64,000 nt of DNA from Candidatus Binatia bacterium (GCA_026415395.1 JAOAHD010000016.1:62001-126000); one strand, 5' to 3'; numbered from the stretch's first letter, positions 1 through 8,840 are shown. The notes: generated by a model from the sequence alone, not told the origin. Made by a program: numbers and translations.

Positions 1-163
1 TCGCCCCTTTCAAGGGCAACTCCGGTTCCGGTGGGGCTTCCAGCACTGGACCTGGGCGCTTCGGGATGGCGTCGCCTCGCTTGAACCGCTGCCTGGAACG
101 CGATTCTCGCGAGTTGCCTGGAGCTTACCCACAGCCTCAGCACCGACACTAGGGGGCACCGAC
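1..163. other. Left edge, no gene seen
   Basis: This stretch lies downstream of the minus-strand dehydrogenase small-subunit gene. The only open frame is short, has no family resemblance, and has no ribosome binding site. I see no tRNA fold and no T-tract terminator. Confidence 0.5.
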
Positions 164-598
164 TCACGCCTTCGGACGGACGGGCATTGCGGGTTCTGCA
201 AGGGCGTAACCTTTTGGGTGGGGCGGGCGTGGTTCTAACCCAAGCGCTGCCAGAACCGCAGGGTGCCGATAGTAAGCGATGTAGGTCTGCATCAGTAAGG
301 GGAACACAAAACCTTGCTCGGCCAGTAGCTGTTCGCGCGTCGTACCATCGAGCGCGGCGAACGGCTGCCCGTACCGGGCCGTGCTGAGTCGCGCCAATTC
401 TCGCAAGCCGTCCCGCACGACTTGCAAAAGGCCGGGGATCCGATTGCAGCCCTCAATCACGGACGGACCACAGCCCAGAGCTCCAGCCGCGGGAAAGCGA
501 CCATCGTCGCTCGCCGGGATCAGCGTATCCAACACCGCAGCGAGCAGGAGCTGCTCCTCGGCAGTGAACGCTAATGCCCCACAGTCGGGTTGTTTCAT
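164..598 (-). CDS. Gluconate 2-dehydrogenase subunit 3-like protein
   Basis: This 144-residue protein resembles the small (gamma) subunit family that accompanies GMC-type FAD dehydrogenases. The N-terminal part carries the typical helix with LDTLIPASDDG, and the C-terminal part the YIAYYRHPAVLAALGL stretch. The small subunit is thought to assist the large FAD subunit. Known members often carry a Tat signal, but none is visible here, so the pair is probably cytoplasmic. I chose the ATG at 598 because GAGGGAG lies just upstream, overlapping the stop of the GMC gene. A TTG at 619 would give seven more residues. It is the last gene of a glpK-GMC-subunit 3 group. The substrate is unknown. Confidence 0.8.
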   Translation of the reverse strand: MKQPDCGALAFTAEEQLLLAAVLDTLIPASDDGRFPAAGALGCGPSVIEGCNRIPGLLQVVRDGLRELARLSTARYGQPFAALDGTTREQLLAEQGFVFPLLMQTYIAYYRHPAVLAALGLEPRPPHPKGYALAEPAMPVRPKA

Positions 599-611
599 CG
601 TGCGGGCTCCC

Positions 612-2219
612 TCAGTCAAAGAGATTTGCGAGCCGCCGCTTCATCTGGTCGGCAATGTACAGGGCCAAGCCTTGGATGGTGTTTGTGGGATTCACCGCAG
701 CGGAGGTAACGAAAATGCTGCCATCGATAATGAACAAGTTTTTCACGTCGTGACACCGACCCCACTCGTTCACCACGGATGTTTGCGGATCCCGTCCCAT
801 CCGCGCGGTACCCATTAAGTGCCAACCGGCAAACGGCAGCGGCGACTGCACGAACGTCTGGCGTGCTCCTGCAGCTTCGAGCACCTCGCGTGCACGCTCT
901 ACCGCGTGAGCCAGCATACGTTGGCTGTTCTCGCTCAGTCGATACTGTATGCGCGGCGCCGGAACCCCGTGCTCGTCGCAAAGGTCGGGGTCAAGCGTGA
1001 CGCAGTTGTGCTCCTCCGGCAGGTCTTCGCAAATGGCCACCATGCCGGCGACGTGATCGAACAATTCCGACATCGCGCGGTGATGGTTTCGCCCCCAAGG
1101 AAGAACGCCTTGCTGCATGCCCCAGAGCACCGTGGAGATGGGCCCAAATCCGCGCAGGATTTCGAACGAATACCCGCGGACAAAACCGCGGCGGGGATCG
1201 GTGCGGTAAAACTCCTGGCTCATGATGCAGCAGCCAGTGGGTCCCTTGTAGGCCTCCAGCGGTTCATCGAAGACACCCATGACCATGGCATAGGGGTGGA
1301 ACATCAGGTTCTTCCCCACCATGCCGGAGCGGTTCGCGAGACCCTCCGGAAAGTGCTTGCTACGCGAAGCCAGTAACAAGCGCGGCGTGCCGACACCGTT
1401 ACAAGCGAGTACGACCACATGGGCCGGTTGGTGGTGTTCCTTACCTTCGGCGTCGTAATACACCACGCCGCTCGCCATTCCGTATTCATCGACGGTGATT
1501 TCACCCACGCGGCAGCGCGTGCGCAGTTGCACCCCGCGCCGCAACGCCTCGGGCCAGTACGTGACGTCGACGCTGCCCTTTGCCCCCTGCGGGCAACCCA
1601 CCAAGCAAGTGCCTGCGTTCACGCAGGCTGCTCGTCCGCGATAATCGCGGGTGATGATGGCGCTATCCGAGGGCCACCAGTGCCAACCCAAGCGCTCGAA
1701 GCCGGCTGCGAGCGTCACGCCAAGCTTCCCCAAAGGTACCGGCGGCAACGGCACCTGTTTCGCGGGATATGCCGGGTCGCCCGGGAGCCCTGACACCCCC
1801 ATCATTTCCGCGTTCAAATCGTAGAACGGAGCGAGTGTGTCGTAATCGATCGGCCAGTCGTCCCCTACTCCATCGAGGGAGCGGGTGCGAAAATCTTCCG
1901 GGCGGAATCGCGGAAAATGTGCGGCATACAAAATCGTGCTCCCGCCGACTGCGTTGAACATCGACACCTGGATCGGCGAAGCCGAATCATTCACGGGATA
2001 ATCCTCGGGCCGGCGACGCACGTTCGGACTGAAGTGAAAGTCGCTCAGATGTCGCACCTCCCAATCGAGGTGGTTGCCGGGCAAGTCCTGTGGGCGAATC
2101 CAGTCGCCCTGCTCGAGGCAGAGGATGTGCATCTTCGTTTCTGCAAGACTCCAGGCAAAAGCCGCTGCCGAGGCACCCGCTCCGACAATCAGTACGTCAA
2201 CCGGTTCGTTACGTGTCAT
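612..2219 (-). CDS. GMC family FAD-dependent oxidoreductase
   Basis: This 535-residue flavoprotein is of the glucose-methanol-choline type and oxidises an alcohol group on an unidentified substrate. The Rossmann FAD motif VGAGASAAAFAWSLAE lies within the first 30 residues. CLVGCPQGAKG in the middle is typical of bacterial members. Near the C-terminus, GWHLMGTARMG supplies the catalytic His and NPTNTIQG the partner Asn. No signal peptide is seen. ATG 2219 is preferred over TTG 2228, although neither has a strong ribosome binding site. The gene follows glpK by 45 nt on the same strand, and its stop overlaps the ribosome binding site of the small-subunit gene, so the two probably form one enzyme. 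The electron acceptor cannot be told from sequence. Confidence 0.9.
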   Translation of the reverse strand: MTRNEPVDVLIVGAGASAAAFAWSLAETKMHILCLEQGDWIRPQDLPGNHLDWEVRHLSDFHFSPNVRRRPEDYPVNDSASPIQVSMFNAVGGSTILYAAHFPRFRPEDFRTRSLDGVGDDWPIDYDTLAPFYDLNAEMMGVSGLPGDPAYPAKQVPLPPVPLGKLGVTLAAGFERLGWHWWPSDSAIITRDYRGRAACVNAGTCLVGCPQGAKGSVDVTYWPEALRRGVQLRTRCRVGEITVDEYGMASGVVYYDAEGKEHHQPAHVVVLACNGVGTPRLLLASRSKHFPEGLANRSGMVGKNLMFHPYAMVMGVFDEPLEAYKGPTGCCIMSQEFYRTDPRRGFVRGYSFEILRGFGPISTVLWGMQQGVLPWGRNHHRAMSELFDHVAGMVAICEDLPEEHNCVTLDPDLCDEHGVPAPRIQYRLSENSQRMLAHAVERAREVLEAAGARQTFVQSPLPFAGWHLMGTARMGRDPQTSVVNEWGRCHDVKNLFIIDGSIFVTSAAVNPTNTIQGLALYIADQMKRRLANLFD

Positions 2220-2264
2220 CGAAGTCAAATTAGAAAGAGTGCAGAGCTCCAGTCGAGAGTGGGT

Positions 2265-3740
2265 TCAAGACCCGAGGGAGCGCACAGCCGCCACTGCTCG
2301 TCGCCATCCTTGGTAGAGCAATTCGCGCTGCTCACCCGCCATTCGCGGCCGGAACAAGCGGTCCCGCCGACGTAGCCGTTCGAGTTGCGATGGCTTCCAC
2401 AAGCCCACACCCAAACCAGCCAAGAACGCCGCACCCTGCGCAGTCGTTTCTACGAGCGCGGGGCGGTCCACCGGTACGGCCAACATATCCGCTTGAAACT
2501 GCAACAGGAAGTCGTTCGCGGCCGCACCACCGTCTACCCGCAATAGCTTCAGCGGTTGGCCGGAGTCCGCCACCATCGTTTCCACCACATCGCGGGTCTG
2601 GTACGCCAGGGCCTCGAGGGCAGCGCGGACAAGGTGAGCTTTGGTCACGCCGCGCGTGAGCCCCACGATTGCGCCTCTCGCCGCCGGGTCCCAATAGGGC
2701 GCGCCAAGGCCAACGAAGGCCGGCACGAAGTACACGCCGAGGGTCGATTCCACTTGTCGGGCTAAGCGCTCGCTTTCCTTGGCGTCGCGAATCAAGCCCA
2801 GGCCGTCGCGCAACCACTGAATGGCGGCTCCGGCGATAAACACGGAGCCCTCCATAGCGTAGGCGGGCTCACCAGCGGGACCGCACGCAACCGTGGTCAG
2901 CAGTCCGCGACGGGAATACACCGGTGCCGCCCCCGTGTGCATAAGCAGGAAGCAACCGGTTCCGTACGTGTTCTTCACCATCCCGGCTTGCACACACGCC
3001 TGGCCAAACAAGGCCGCTTGTTGATCCCCAGCAATGCCAGCGATGGGCACCTCTGCGCCGAACACCGCGCGTGCGGTGGTGGCGGCAACACCCGCCGAAG
3101 GGACGAGCGCCGGTAACGCCTCCGAGGGAACACCAAAGAGCTCGAGCAAAAACGGATCCCACTCGCGCTTTTCGAGGTGAAACAGCATGGTTCGCGAGGC
3201 GTTGGTGAAATCTGTCAGGTGGGCTGCCCCATTCGTCAGTTTCCATACGAGCCAAGAGTCGATTGTTCCCACCGCGACGTTTCTCCGCCGCCTCTCAGGC
3301 AAATGAGCAAGCAACCATTCAATCTTCGTCGCGGAAAAGTAGGGGTCCAAAACCAGTCCCGTGCGTTTACGGATTTCCCCTGCCACGCCACGAGAGCGCA
3401 GCTCGTCACAGCGCGGAGCGGTACGCCGGTCTTGCCAGACGATGGCGCGGTGCAGGGGGCGGCCCGTCCGGCGGTCCCACACCACGGCCGTTTCCCGCTG
3501 GTTTGTGATCCCGACCGCTGCCACTTGCTTGGCAGCCACCTTAGCCGCGCGTAGCGCCCGGCGGACGGTACCGATGGTCGTTGTCCAAATTTCCTCCGGG
3601 TCATGCTCCACCCATCCGGGTCGCGGATAAAATTGCGAGAACTCCCGATAGGCACGGCCCCGGACCCGGCCCGCTTCATCCAACACGAGCACCGTGGTTC
3701 CGGTTGTTCCCTGATCGATAGCCACCACATACCGGCTCAT
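2265..3740 (-). CDS. glpK: Glycerol kinase
   Basis: At 491 residues this is full length for GlpK, an FGGY-family kinase that phosphorylates glycerol with ATP to sn-glycerol 3-phosphate in the cytoplasm. The N-terminus has the family ATP-site segment AIDQGTTGTT, followed by TNQRETAVVWDRRTGRP, and the C-terminal half has LRVDGGAAANDFLLQ. A very strong ribosome binding site (GGGAGGAG) lies 4 to 10 nt before the ATG. No glpF or glpD gene is adjacent. The next genes on the same strand are a GMC oxidoreductase and its small subunit, so a dedicated route for glycerol or another polyol is possible but is inference. It is divergent from the ArsA-like ATPase pair. Confidence 0.96.
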   Translation of the reverse strand: MSRYVVAIDQGTTGTTVLVLDEAGRVRGRAYREFSQFYPRPGWVEHDPEEIWTTTIGTVRRALRAAKVAAKQVAAVGITNQRETAVVWDRRTGRPLHRAIVWQDRRTAPRCDELRSRGVAGEIRKRTGLVLDPYFSATKIEWLLAHLPERRRRNVAVGTIDSWLVWKLTNGAAHLTDFTNASRTMLFHLEKREWDPFLLELFGVPSEALPALVPSAGVAATTARAVFGAEVPIAGIAGDQQAALFGQACVQAGMVKNTYGTGCFLLMHTGAAPVYSRRGLLTTVACGPAGEPAYAMEGSVFIAGAAIQWLRDGLGLIRDAKESERLARQVESTLGVYFVPAFVGLGAPYWDPAARGAIVGLTRGVTKAHLVRAALEALAYQTRDVVETMVADSGQPLKLLRVDGGAAANDFLLQFQADMLAVPVDRPALVETTAQGAAFLAGLGVGLWKPSQLERLRRRDRLFRPRMAGEQRELLYQGWRRAVAAVRSLGS

Positions 3741-3883
3741 CCCTTCTCCTCCCTTGCGTGCTCCGCACTCGTCCCCGCTCTAGCTACAACAGCGTACCAT
3801 GCGCGTCATCCGCTCCGCAGCGTTTTGCAAGAAAGCCCGGTGGCAGCTAGCTCCGCGTTCGGAACCTCGCTAGGATTGCGCAC

Positions 3884-4843
3884 GTGGCTGCGGGGCGCAT
3901 CGTGTTCGTGACTGGGAAAGGTGGCGTCGGCAAGACCACCATCACCGCTGCGCTCGGTTTGGCCGCTGCCAGTGCCGGCCTTAGCACACTAGTGGTCGAA
4001 ACTGCGGCGGACGGTTCCCTAGCCCGACTTTTCAACCTGCAACAGCTCGGCTTCCGGCCCCGGCCCTTGGTTGCAGATCTTGCTGGCGTAGCGGTGGATC
4101 CCCAGCACCTCGTGCGCGACTACTTCTCTCGTCTCCTGAAAATCCCATTTCTTGTTGAACGGCTCCTGCAAAGTACGAGCTTCCGCGCGTTGACCGACGC
4201 GGCTCCTGGGGTGGTGGAGTTTCTTTTGCTCGAGCACTTGAGCATGTGGGTCGATGCCCCGTTTTGGCACCGGCGGCAACGATTTGACCTCGTGCTAGTT
4301 GACGGCCCAGCCAGTGGCCACATGCGCAAGCTCCTGCAGGTTCCGCGGCAGCTCTTGAACCTGGTTTTGGCCGGGCCATTACGGCGCACGGCGCTGCATC
4401 TCGAGGCATTGCTCGCCGACCCGAGCCGCTGCCTGGTGGTGCCCGTTACCCTCGCGGAAGAGCTCGCCGTTCAGGAGACCTTGGAAAATTGGGCCGTGTT
4501 GCGCCAAGAGCTTTTTTTGAACGTCAGCCGCCCGGTAGTGAACCGTGTGCACCCCCGCAGGTTCTCCACCGCGGAGATTCGCAAGATTACCAGCGAGCGC
4601 AACGGCGGGCCGCTGTACGACGCTGCCCGCTATGCAATCGCGATGCGACAAGAGGCCGAACGGCTCACCAAGGTTTTACACAAGACCACAGGAAAACGCC
4701 CAACATTTGTTGGCGAGAACTTCGCGGGGACCATGACGCGAGACGACCTCCAGCGCATGGGCTCTCGGCTGCTGGATGCTCTCCTGAAGGACGCCGGTTG
4801 GCTCCCGTGCCAGCGGGCGGAGGAGCGGGACGTTCGGCCGTAG
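3884..4843 (+). CDS. ArsA/Get3-like ATPase, first of a pair
   Basis: This 319-residue protein belongs to the anion-transporting ATPase / Get3 group of deviant-Walker P-loop NTPases. The P-loop GKGGVGKTT is at about residues 11 to 19, and VLVDGPASGHM matches the switch II region. The CxxC zinc motif of eukaryotic Get3 and the arsenite cysteines of ArsA are not visible, so arsenite export is unlikely. The start is GTG with AGGA upstream. It is followed 10 nt later by a second protein of the same superfamily, so the two probably form a heterodimer. The mycobacterial Rv3679-Rv3680 pair is the closest described arrangement I know. The cargo is unknown. Confidence 0.85.
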   Translation: MAAGRIVFVTGKGGVGKTTITAALGLAAASAGLSTLVVETAADGSLARLFNLQQLGFRPRPLVADLAGVAVDPQHLVRDYFSRLLKIPFLVERLLQSTSFRALTDAAPGVVEFLLLEHLSMWVDAPFWHRRQRFDLVLVDGPASGHMRKLLQVPRQLLNLVLAGPLRRTALHLEALLADPSRCLVVPVTLAEELAVQETLENWAVLRQELFLNVSRPVVNRVHPRRFSTAEIRKITSERNGGPLYDAARYAIAMRQEAERLTKVLHKTTGKRPTFVGENFAGTMTRDDLQRMGSRLLDALLKDAGWLPCQRAEERDVRP

Positions 4844-4853
4844 CCCTAGCGTC

Positions 4854-5942
4854 ATGCACCGATCTTCCTTAGCTGCCTTATTGCGAAGCAAGCGCCTGAT
4901 TATCTGCGTCGGCTGCGGCGGGGTGGGCAAAACAACCACCGCTGCAGCCCTAGCCCTGAGCAGTGCTGAGCTCGGAAGAAGGGCGGCGGTGATTACCGTC
5001 GATCCCGCGAAACGACTCAAAAGTGCCCTGGGTCTGGATACCCTTTCCCACGAGCCGCACCGCGTCAAGGTGAATGGCGGCCGCGTCGCGTTCGATGCTC
5101 TGGCCCTCGACACCAAGCGCATGTTCGATCAGCTCGTCGAGCGCCTTGCCCCAGATCAGGCGACCGCCGAGAGGATTTTTGCCAACCGCCTGTACCGCGA
5201 ACTTTCCAACGAGCTTGCCGGCTCGGCAGAGTACATGGCGATGGAGAAGCTGCACGACTTAGTGTGCAGCGGTGCCTACGAAACCCTCATCGTCGACACG
5301 CCGCCCAGTGCCCATATCCACGACCTACTGGCTGCCCCAAACCGCCTGCTGACTCTGCTCGCCTCGCGAGCCGTGCGTTTGTTACAGGCTCCGTCCCGTT
5401 TAGTCGAGGGCGCAACGTCGCGCACCGCGCGCTTTGCTTTGCGCACGCTTTTGGAAGCACTGCAGCGTTGGAGCGGTTTGCCTTTGCTTAAAGATCTTGC
5501 CGACTTTGTGAATGCATTCGAGTCGATGCTGGCGAGCTTCGCCAACCGGGCGGAGGTCACCGCAGGGCTGTTGCGCGACGCGGGAACGGTCTTCCTGCTC
5601 GTCACCACCCCCGAGCCGCACACAATGAGCCTCGGACAAGCGTTCCTCGATGAGCTGCGGGCCGGCGGTTATCCGGTTGCCGGAATCGTGGCCAACCGCG
5701 TCCACATGTTCGCTTCCCAAACACTCCCCGAATCTGTCGGGCCGGATCCGTTCACCAGGCGCCTTTGGCAAAATTACCGTGCCCTTGCGGCTCGCAGCCA
5801 GCGGGATGCCGAGGAGTTGGCGCGCCTCGTGAAGAAAGCCGGGCTGCCGATCCTGGCGCGCGTGCCGGTGCAAGCAACACCACCTTGCTCGCTGTCCGGC
5901 CTCGCACAGGTCGCAGAACACCTGCTCGCCGACCAGCCGTAG
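4854..5942 (+). CDS. ArsA/Get3-like ATPase, second of a pair
   Basis: This 362-residue protein has the P-loop CGGVGKTTTAAALAL at about residues 20 to 34. It is followed by VITVDPAKRLKSALGL, a classic ArsA/TRC40 signature, and TLIVDTPPSAHIHDLL as switch II. It resembles ArsA half-molecules more closely than its upstream neighbour does, and the two share only the fold. No arsR, arsB or other arsenic gene is nearby. The C-terminal part, which ends in LAQVAEHL, has no membrane segment. It is probably co-transcribed with the upstream ATPase (10-nt gap), and its 3' end converges on a small coiled-coil gene. A role in membrane-protein targeting, or as a lipid or metabolite ATPase, is inferred only from the family. 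Confidence 0.87.
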   Translation: MHRSSLAALLRSKRLIICVGCGGVGKTTTAAALALSSAELGRRAAVITVDPAKRLKSALGLDTLSHEPHRVKVNGGRVAFDALALDTKRMFDQLVERLAPDQATAERIFANRLYRELSNELAGSAEYMAMEKLHDLVCSGAYETLIVDTPPSAHIHDLLAAPNRLLTLLASRAVRLLQAPSRLVEGATSRTARFALRTLLEALQRWSGLPLLKDLADFVNAFESMLASFANRAEVTAGLLRDAGTVFLLVTTPEPHTMSLGQAFLDELRAGGYPVAGIVANRVHMFASQTLPESVGPDPFTRRLWQNYRALAARSQRDAEELARLVKKAGLPILARVPVQATPPCSLSGLAQVAEHLLADQP

Positions 5943-5984
5943 CGGCGGGCGTCAGCCACGGCCGGCGAGGGTGGCACGGCCACG

Positions 5985-6332
5985 TCAGGCTTTCTTCGCC
6001 GGGCTCTTTTTCGCGTGCTGTTGCTCCTGCGCTGCCAATAACCGATCGAGTTTTATGTTCAGATTCACCAAGCTTCCTTGCAGCGCGTCGAGCTTGAGGC
6101 GGAGCTTCTCCAAGTCAGCCCTGCTGGGAAGATTCAACAAGTGAAGCAAGGCCTCCACATTCTTGTCTACGCGGCCTTTAGTTTTCGCAGCGCGCTGCAG
6201 CACCTTCCCAATCTGTTCACTTACGGCAGGGCGGCGGAGCAGCTCCTCGATGACTTGATTTAGCGTTGCTTCGCCTTGGCTGAGGAGCCAGTCCAAAACG
6301 CTCTTTGTATCCTTTTGTGGCTTTGTCGACAT
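5985..6332 (-). CDS. Small coiled-coil protein with Lys-rich tail
   Basis: This 115-residue hydrophilic protein has no family I can name with certainty. It is almost entirely helical in appearance. An N-terminal part (VLDWLLSQGEATLNQVIEEL) is followed by a heptad-like stretch (LEKLRLKLDALQGSLVNLNIKLDRLLAA) and a basic tail, KKSPAKKA. This layout recalls phasins and PhaF-type polyhydroxyalkanoate granule proteins, but no PHA synthase is in the window. The longer frame from 6392 starts at a GTG and its extra part looks non-coding, so I chose ATG 6332. It converges on the second ArsA-like gene. Confidence 0.6.
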   Translation of the reverse strand: MSTKPQKDTKSVLDWLLSQGEATLNQVIEELLRRPAVSEQIGKVLQRAAKTKGRVDKNVEALLHLLNLPSRADLEKLRLKLDALQGSLVNLNIKLDRLLAAQEQQHAKKSPAKKA

Positions 6333-6423
6333 GGCCGCTGCATACCGCGAGAACGCGGCAGCGGTCAACCGACTGTTGCATTGGCGATTCACCCCCCATA
6401 CTGTCGGATCGAGCGGAGGGCAC

Positions 6424-6711
6424 GTGAGCTCAATTGAGACCTGGATCGGCTACGCAACCGGGGTCCGGCTATTGGCTCCGCGGTTGAGCGACGAATATTT
6501 TTGGCCGACGCTGATCGTGATCCATCTGCTCGACGCGATCCTCTGCCGTGTCTTCGCTCGGAACAACCGCTACTCGGAGAACCTCTGGACGCTACTTGGT
6601 TTCATCGCTGGGTTATGGGCAGTCGTGTGCTTATTGCTGCTCACGCGGCGACAAGAGCGGCAACGCAGCCAAGCGCCACCAGCGTCAGGCCTCCGCGACA
6701 ACCCAGGCTAA
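6424..6711 (+). CDS. Small two-helix membrane protein, unknown
   Basis: I do not recognise this 95-residue protein. It shows two hydrophobic segments, TLIVIHLLDAILCRVF and LLGFIAGLWAVVCLLLL. The second is followed by a basic stretch (RRQERQRS) that would sit in the cytoplasm. GTG 6424 was chosen because GGAGGG lies 4 to 9 nt upstream. The frame is open from 6331, but that extension overlaps the start of the divergent coiled-coil gene. The 3' end overlaps the 3' end of acpS by 27 nt on the opposite strand. Confidence 0.55.
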   Translation: MSSIETWIGYATGVRLLAPRLSDEYFWPTLIVIHLLDAILCRVFARNNRYSENLWTLLGFIAGLWAVVCLLLLTRRQERQRSQAPPASGLRDNPG

Positions 6712-7056
6712 GGCGAGGTTGTTCGTGTGGGTCAGGGAAAGGGACCAACGCCGGATTTTGAGCTCCTCTGCGCGTTTTGCGGCCCTGCCCGACAACTGTA
6801 CCCGCGGGGGGCCCTGGTCGGAGCGGACAACTTCCACTTCACGCCACGGAACAAACGCACCGAGCGCCTTCATCACCGCCTCCTTCGCGGCAAATCTCGC
6901 GGCGTAACTTTGGGCCGCGTGGCGTCGTCGCTCGCAGTAAGCGATTTCCGCAGGTGTAAAGACTTTCGCGCGGAAGCGTTGCCCTCGTGTCGGGTGAGCA
7001 AGGGCTGCGGCGATGCGTTCCACCTCAGCGATGTCTACACCAATGCCGACAATCAT
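6685..7056 (-). CDS. acpS: Holo-[acyl-carrier-protein] synthase
   Basis: This 123-residue protein has the usual AcpS length. It transfers 4'-phosphopantetheine from CoA to the conserved Ser of acyl carrier protein, making it competent for fatty-acid synthesis. The signature VGIGVDIAEVERI is at the N-terminus, with the metal-binding Asp. RFAAKEAVMKALG in the middle supplies the second conserved acidic and Lys residues. The ATG at 7056 overlaps the stop of the radical-SAM gene (ATGA), so I rejected the longer open frame to 7302. Translation is probably coupled to the upstream gene. Confidence 0.95.
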   Translation of the reverse strand: MIVGIGVDIAEVERIAAALAHPTRGQRFRAKVFTPAEIAYCERRRHAAQSYAARFAAKEAVMKALGAFVPWREVEVVRSDQGPPRVQLSGRAAKRAEELKIRRWSLSLTHTNNLALAWVVAEA

Positions 7057-8840
7057 GCCGGGCAGGCGCCACAGATGCGGCAGGTGGTCGTGTCGCACGG
7101 AGGTGTTTGTAAGCCCGCGCGCGCTTTGCGGCGCTCGGCAAGCAGGTACTGCTTGCTCAAGTGATGGTCGATGAAGTCCCACGGAAGGATCTCGTCCTCT
7201 TCGTAGGTGCGGTGGACATAGTCGTGGGGTGGTGGCAACGCTGTCGCCCACGGGGCGGCATGCGCGTCGCCCCGCGCCCACGAGCGGATTGTCCCCCACC
7301 AATCGTTCCCTGCCTGGTAGGTCGCCACTAAGAACAGCGCGGTGCGGCGGTCTCCACGAGAAAGCAACGTCTGGTAAAACGCCTCGCGCGGGGACTCACA
7401 GTCGAAGCGGACCCCAGAAATCGCCGCCAATAGCCGTTCAAGCCTACGGGCACGCAGCCTTAGCTCAGGGAGTTCCATCATGGCATCCCATTGAAAGGGC
7501 GTCCAAGGTTTGGGAACGAAAGGATTCGCGGAAACCGTAATTTTGGCCACGCGGCTGCGCCGGCCGTCGCGACTGATCAACGTTTGGCGAATCTTCGCTA
7601 CCAGTTCTGCAATTGCCTCTACATCCTCCCAGCGCTCTTCCGGCAAGCCGAACATGAAGTACAGTTTGAGGTCGGGCACGCCTTCGCCGACCAGCAAGTC
7701 GGCGGCACGGAGGATGTCGGCCTCGCTCAGGTTTTTGTTGATCACCCGGCGCATCCGTTCCGAGCCGGCCTCCGGGGCCACGGTCACACTCTGTGTACCC
7801 CCGGCTGCCAGCGCCCGTGCGAGCTGAGGAGTGATGCAATCTGCTTTCATCGAGGAGGGTGACAGCCGACCACCGTTTTCCGCGGCCAAGGTAGCCAGGT
7901 CAGCAACCCCAGGCACGCTCGCCATCTCGGCGCCGACCAAGCCAATCGTGTGGCGATGCTGCAGCCCGGCGCGCACTGCCGCTGCAAGCTGTTGTACCGA
8001 ACGGTGGCGGAGCGGCCGGTACATGTAGCCCGCAGCACAAAAACGGCATCCCCACTGGCACCCGCGACTCGCTTCCACCAAGACCATATCGCCGAACACG
8101 GCGTCGGGGGCGAGCACCCGCGTGGTGGTCGGGAAGGCATCCAGGTTCCAAACGATACGCCGCTCCACTCGCGGTTTCGCGGGCGCCTCAAAGTCCACCG
8201 CAACCGTATGCGGGCCCTCGTAACGAGGGTGGTACAGCTTAGGCACGTAGCATCCCGACACGTGTTGTGTTGCTTCGAGCAAAACCCGCTCGCGGTCGGC
8301 CGCGCCGCCACAGTCGCGCAGCACCTCCAAAAACTCGGGCAGCATTTGCTCCGCCTCCCCGATCAAAAACAGATCGATGAAGGGTGCAATGGGCTCCGGG
8401 TTGAGGAAGACGGCGGCTCCGCCGGCGATCACTAGCGGGCCCTGCTGCCGCTCATGGCTCCACACAGGTAACCCAGCAGCGTCGAGCAACCCAACGATGT
8501 GCAGATAGTCGGTTTCGAAGGATACGGAGAAGGCGAGAATGTCGAACTCGCTGACGCGCGTGCCGGTTTCGAAGCTCCGCAACTCGCCACGGCGCACCCT
8601 CCGCTCTCGCTCAGGCAAAAATGCCCGTTCGCAAACGATCTTTGGGAAGAGGTTGAAAATTTCGTACACCGCCTGGTAGCCAAGGTTTCCCATGGCGACC
8701 CGGTATTCGTTGGGGTAAAGCAGGCAAACGCGAAGAGCGCCTACACTCCTTCTCGGGAACAAAGCCACCTCTTCGCTGACGGGCTTCGCCCCGATGGATC
8801 GACGGTTCCGAGCACTCACCAATTTTCCCTGGCTCACCAA
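7053..8840 (-). CDS. B12-binding-domain radical SAM protein
   Basis: This 595-residue protein resembles the TIGR03960 group of radical SAM enzymes. The cluster motif CQWGCRFC at about residues 261 to 268 gives C-x3-C-x2-C for the 4Fe-4S cluster. The upstream part (residues about 35 to 180) resembles a cobalamin-binding-like fold, with GNLGYQAVYEIFN and LVIAGGAAVFLNPEP. The C-terminus ends in CRICGAC, a further Cys cluster. The reaction is unknown; relatives often sit beside a DUF2344 partner, which is not found here. The start is uncertain: TTG 8840 is the longest, while GTG 8819 has AGGGA upstream. It lies between ftsZ and acpS on the same strand. Confidence 0.85.
   Translation of the reverse strand: MVSQGKLVSARNRRSIGAKPVSEEVALFPRRSVGALRVCLLYPNEYRVAMGNLGYQAVYEIFNLFPKIVCERAFLPERERRVRRGELRSFETGTRVSEFDILAFSVSFETDYLHIVGLLDAAGLPVWSHERQQGPLVIAGGAAVFLNPEPIAPFIDLFLIGEAEQMLPEFLEVLRDCGGAADRERVLLEATQHVSGCYVPKLYHPRYEGPHTVAVDFEAPAKPRVERRIVWNLDAFPTTTRVLAPDAVFGDMVLVEASRGCQWGCRFCAAGYMYRPLRHRSVQQLAAAVRAGLQHRHTIGLVGAEMASVPGVADLATLAAENGGRLSPSSMKADCITPQLARALAAGGTQSVTVAPEAGSERMRRVINKNLSEADILRAADLLVGEGVPDLKLYFMFGLPEERWEDVEAIAELVAKIRQTLISRDGRRSRVAKITVSANPFVPKPWTPFQWDAMMELPELRLRARRLERLLAAISGVRFDCESPREAFYQTLLSRGDRRTALFLVATYQAGNDWWGTIRSWARGDAHAAPWATALPPPHDYVHRTYEEDEILPWDFIDHHLSKQYLLAERRKARAGLQTPPCDTTTCRICGACPA

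Noticed and set aside
3884-5942. Arsenite efflux ATPase ArsA
   Set aside because: There is no arsB, arsR or arsD nearby, and the metal-binding Cys pattern of ArsA is not visible.
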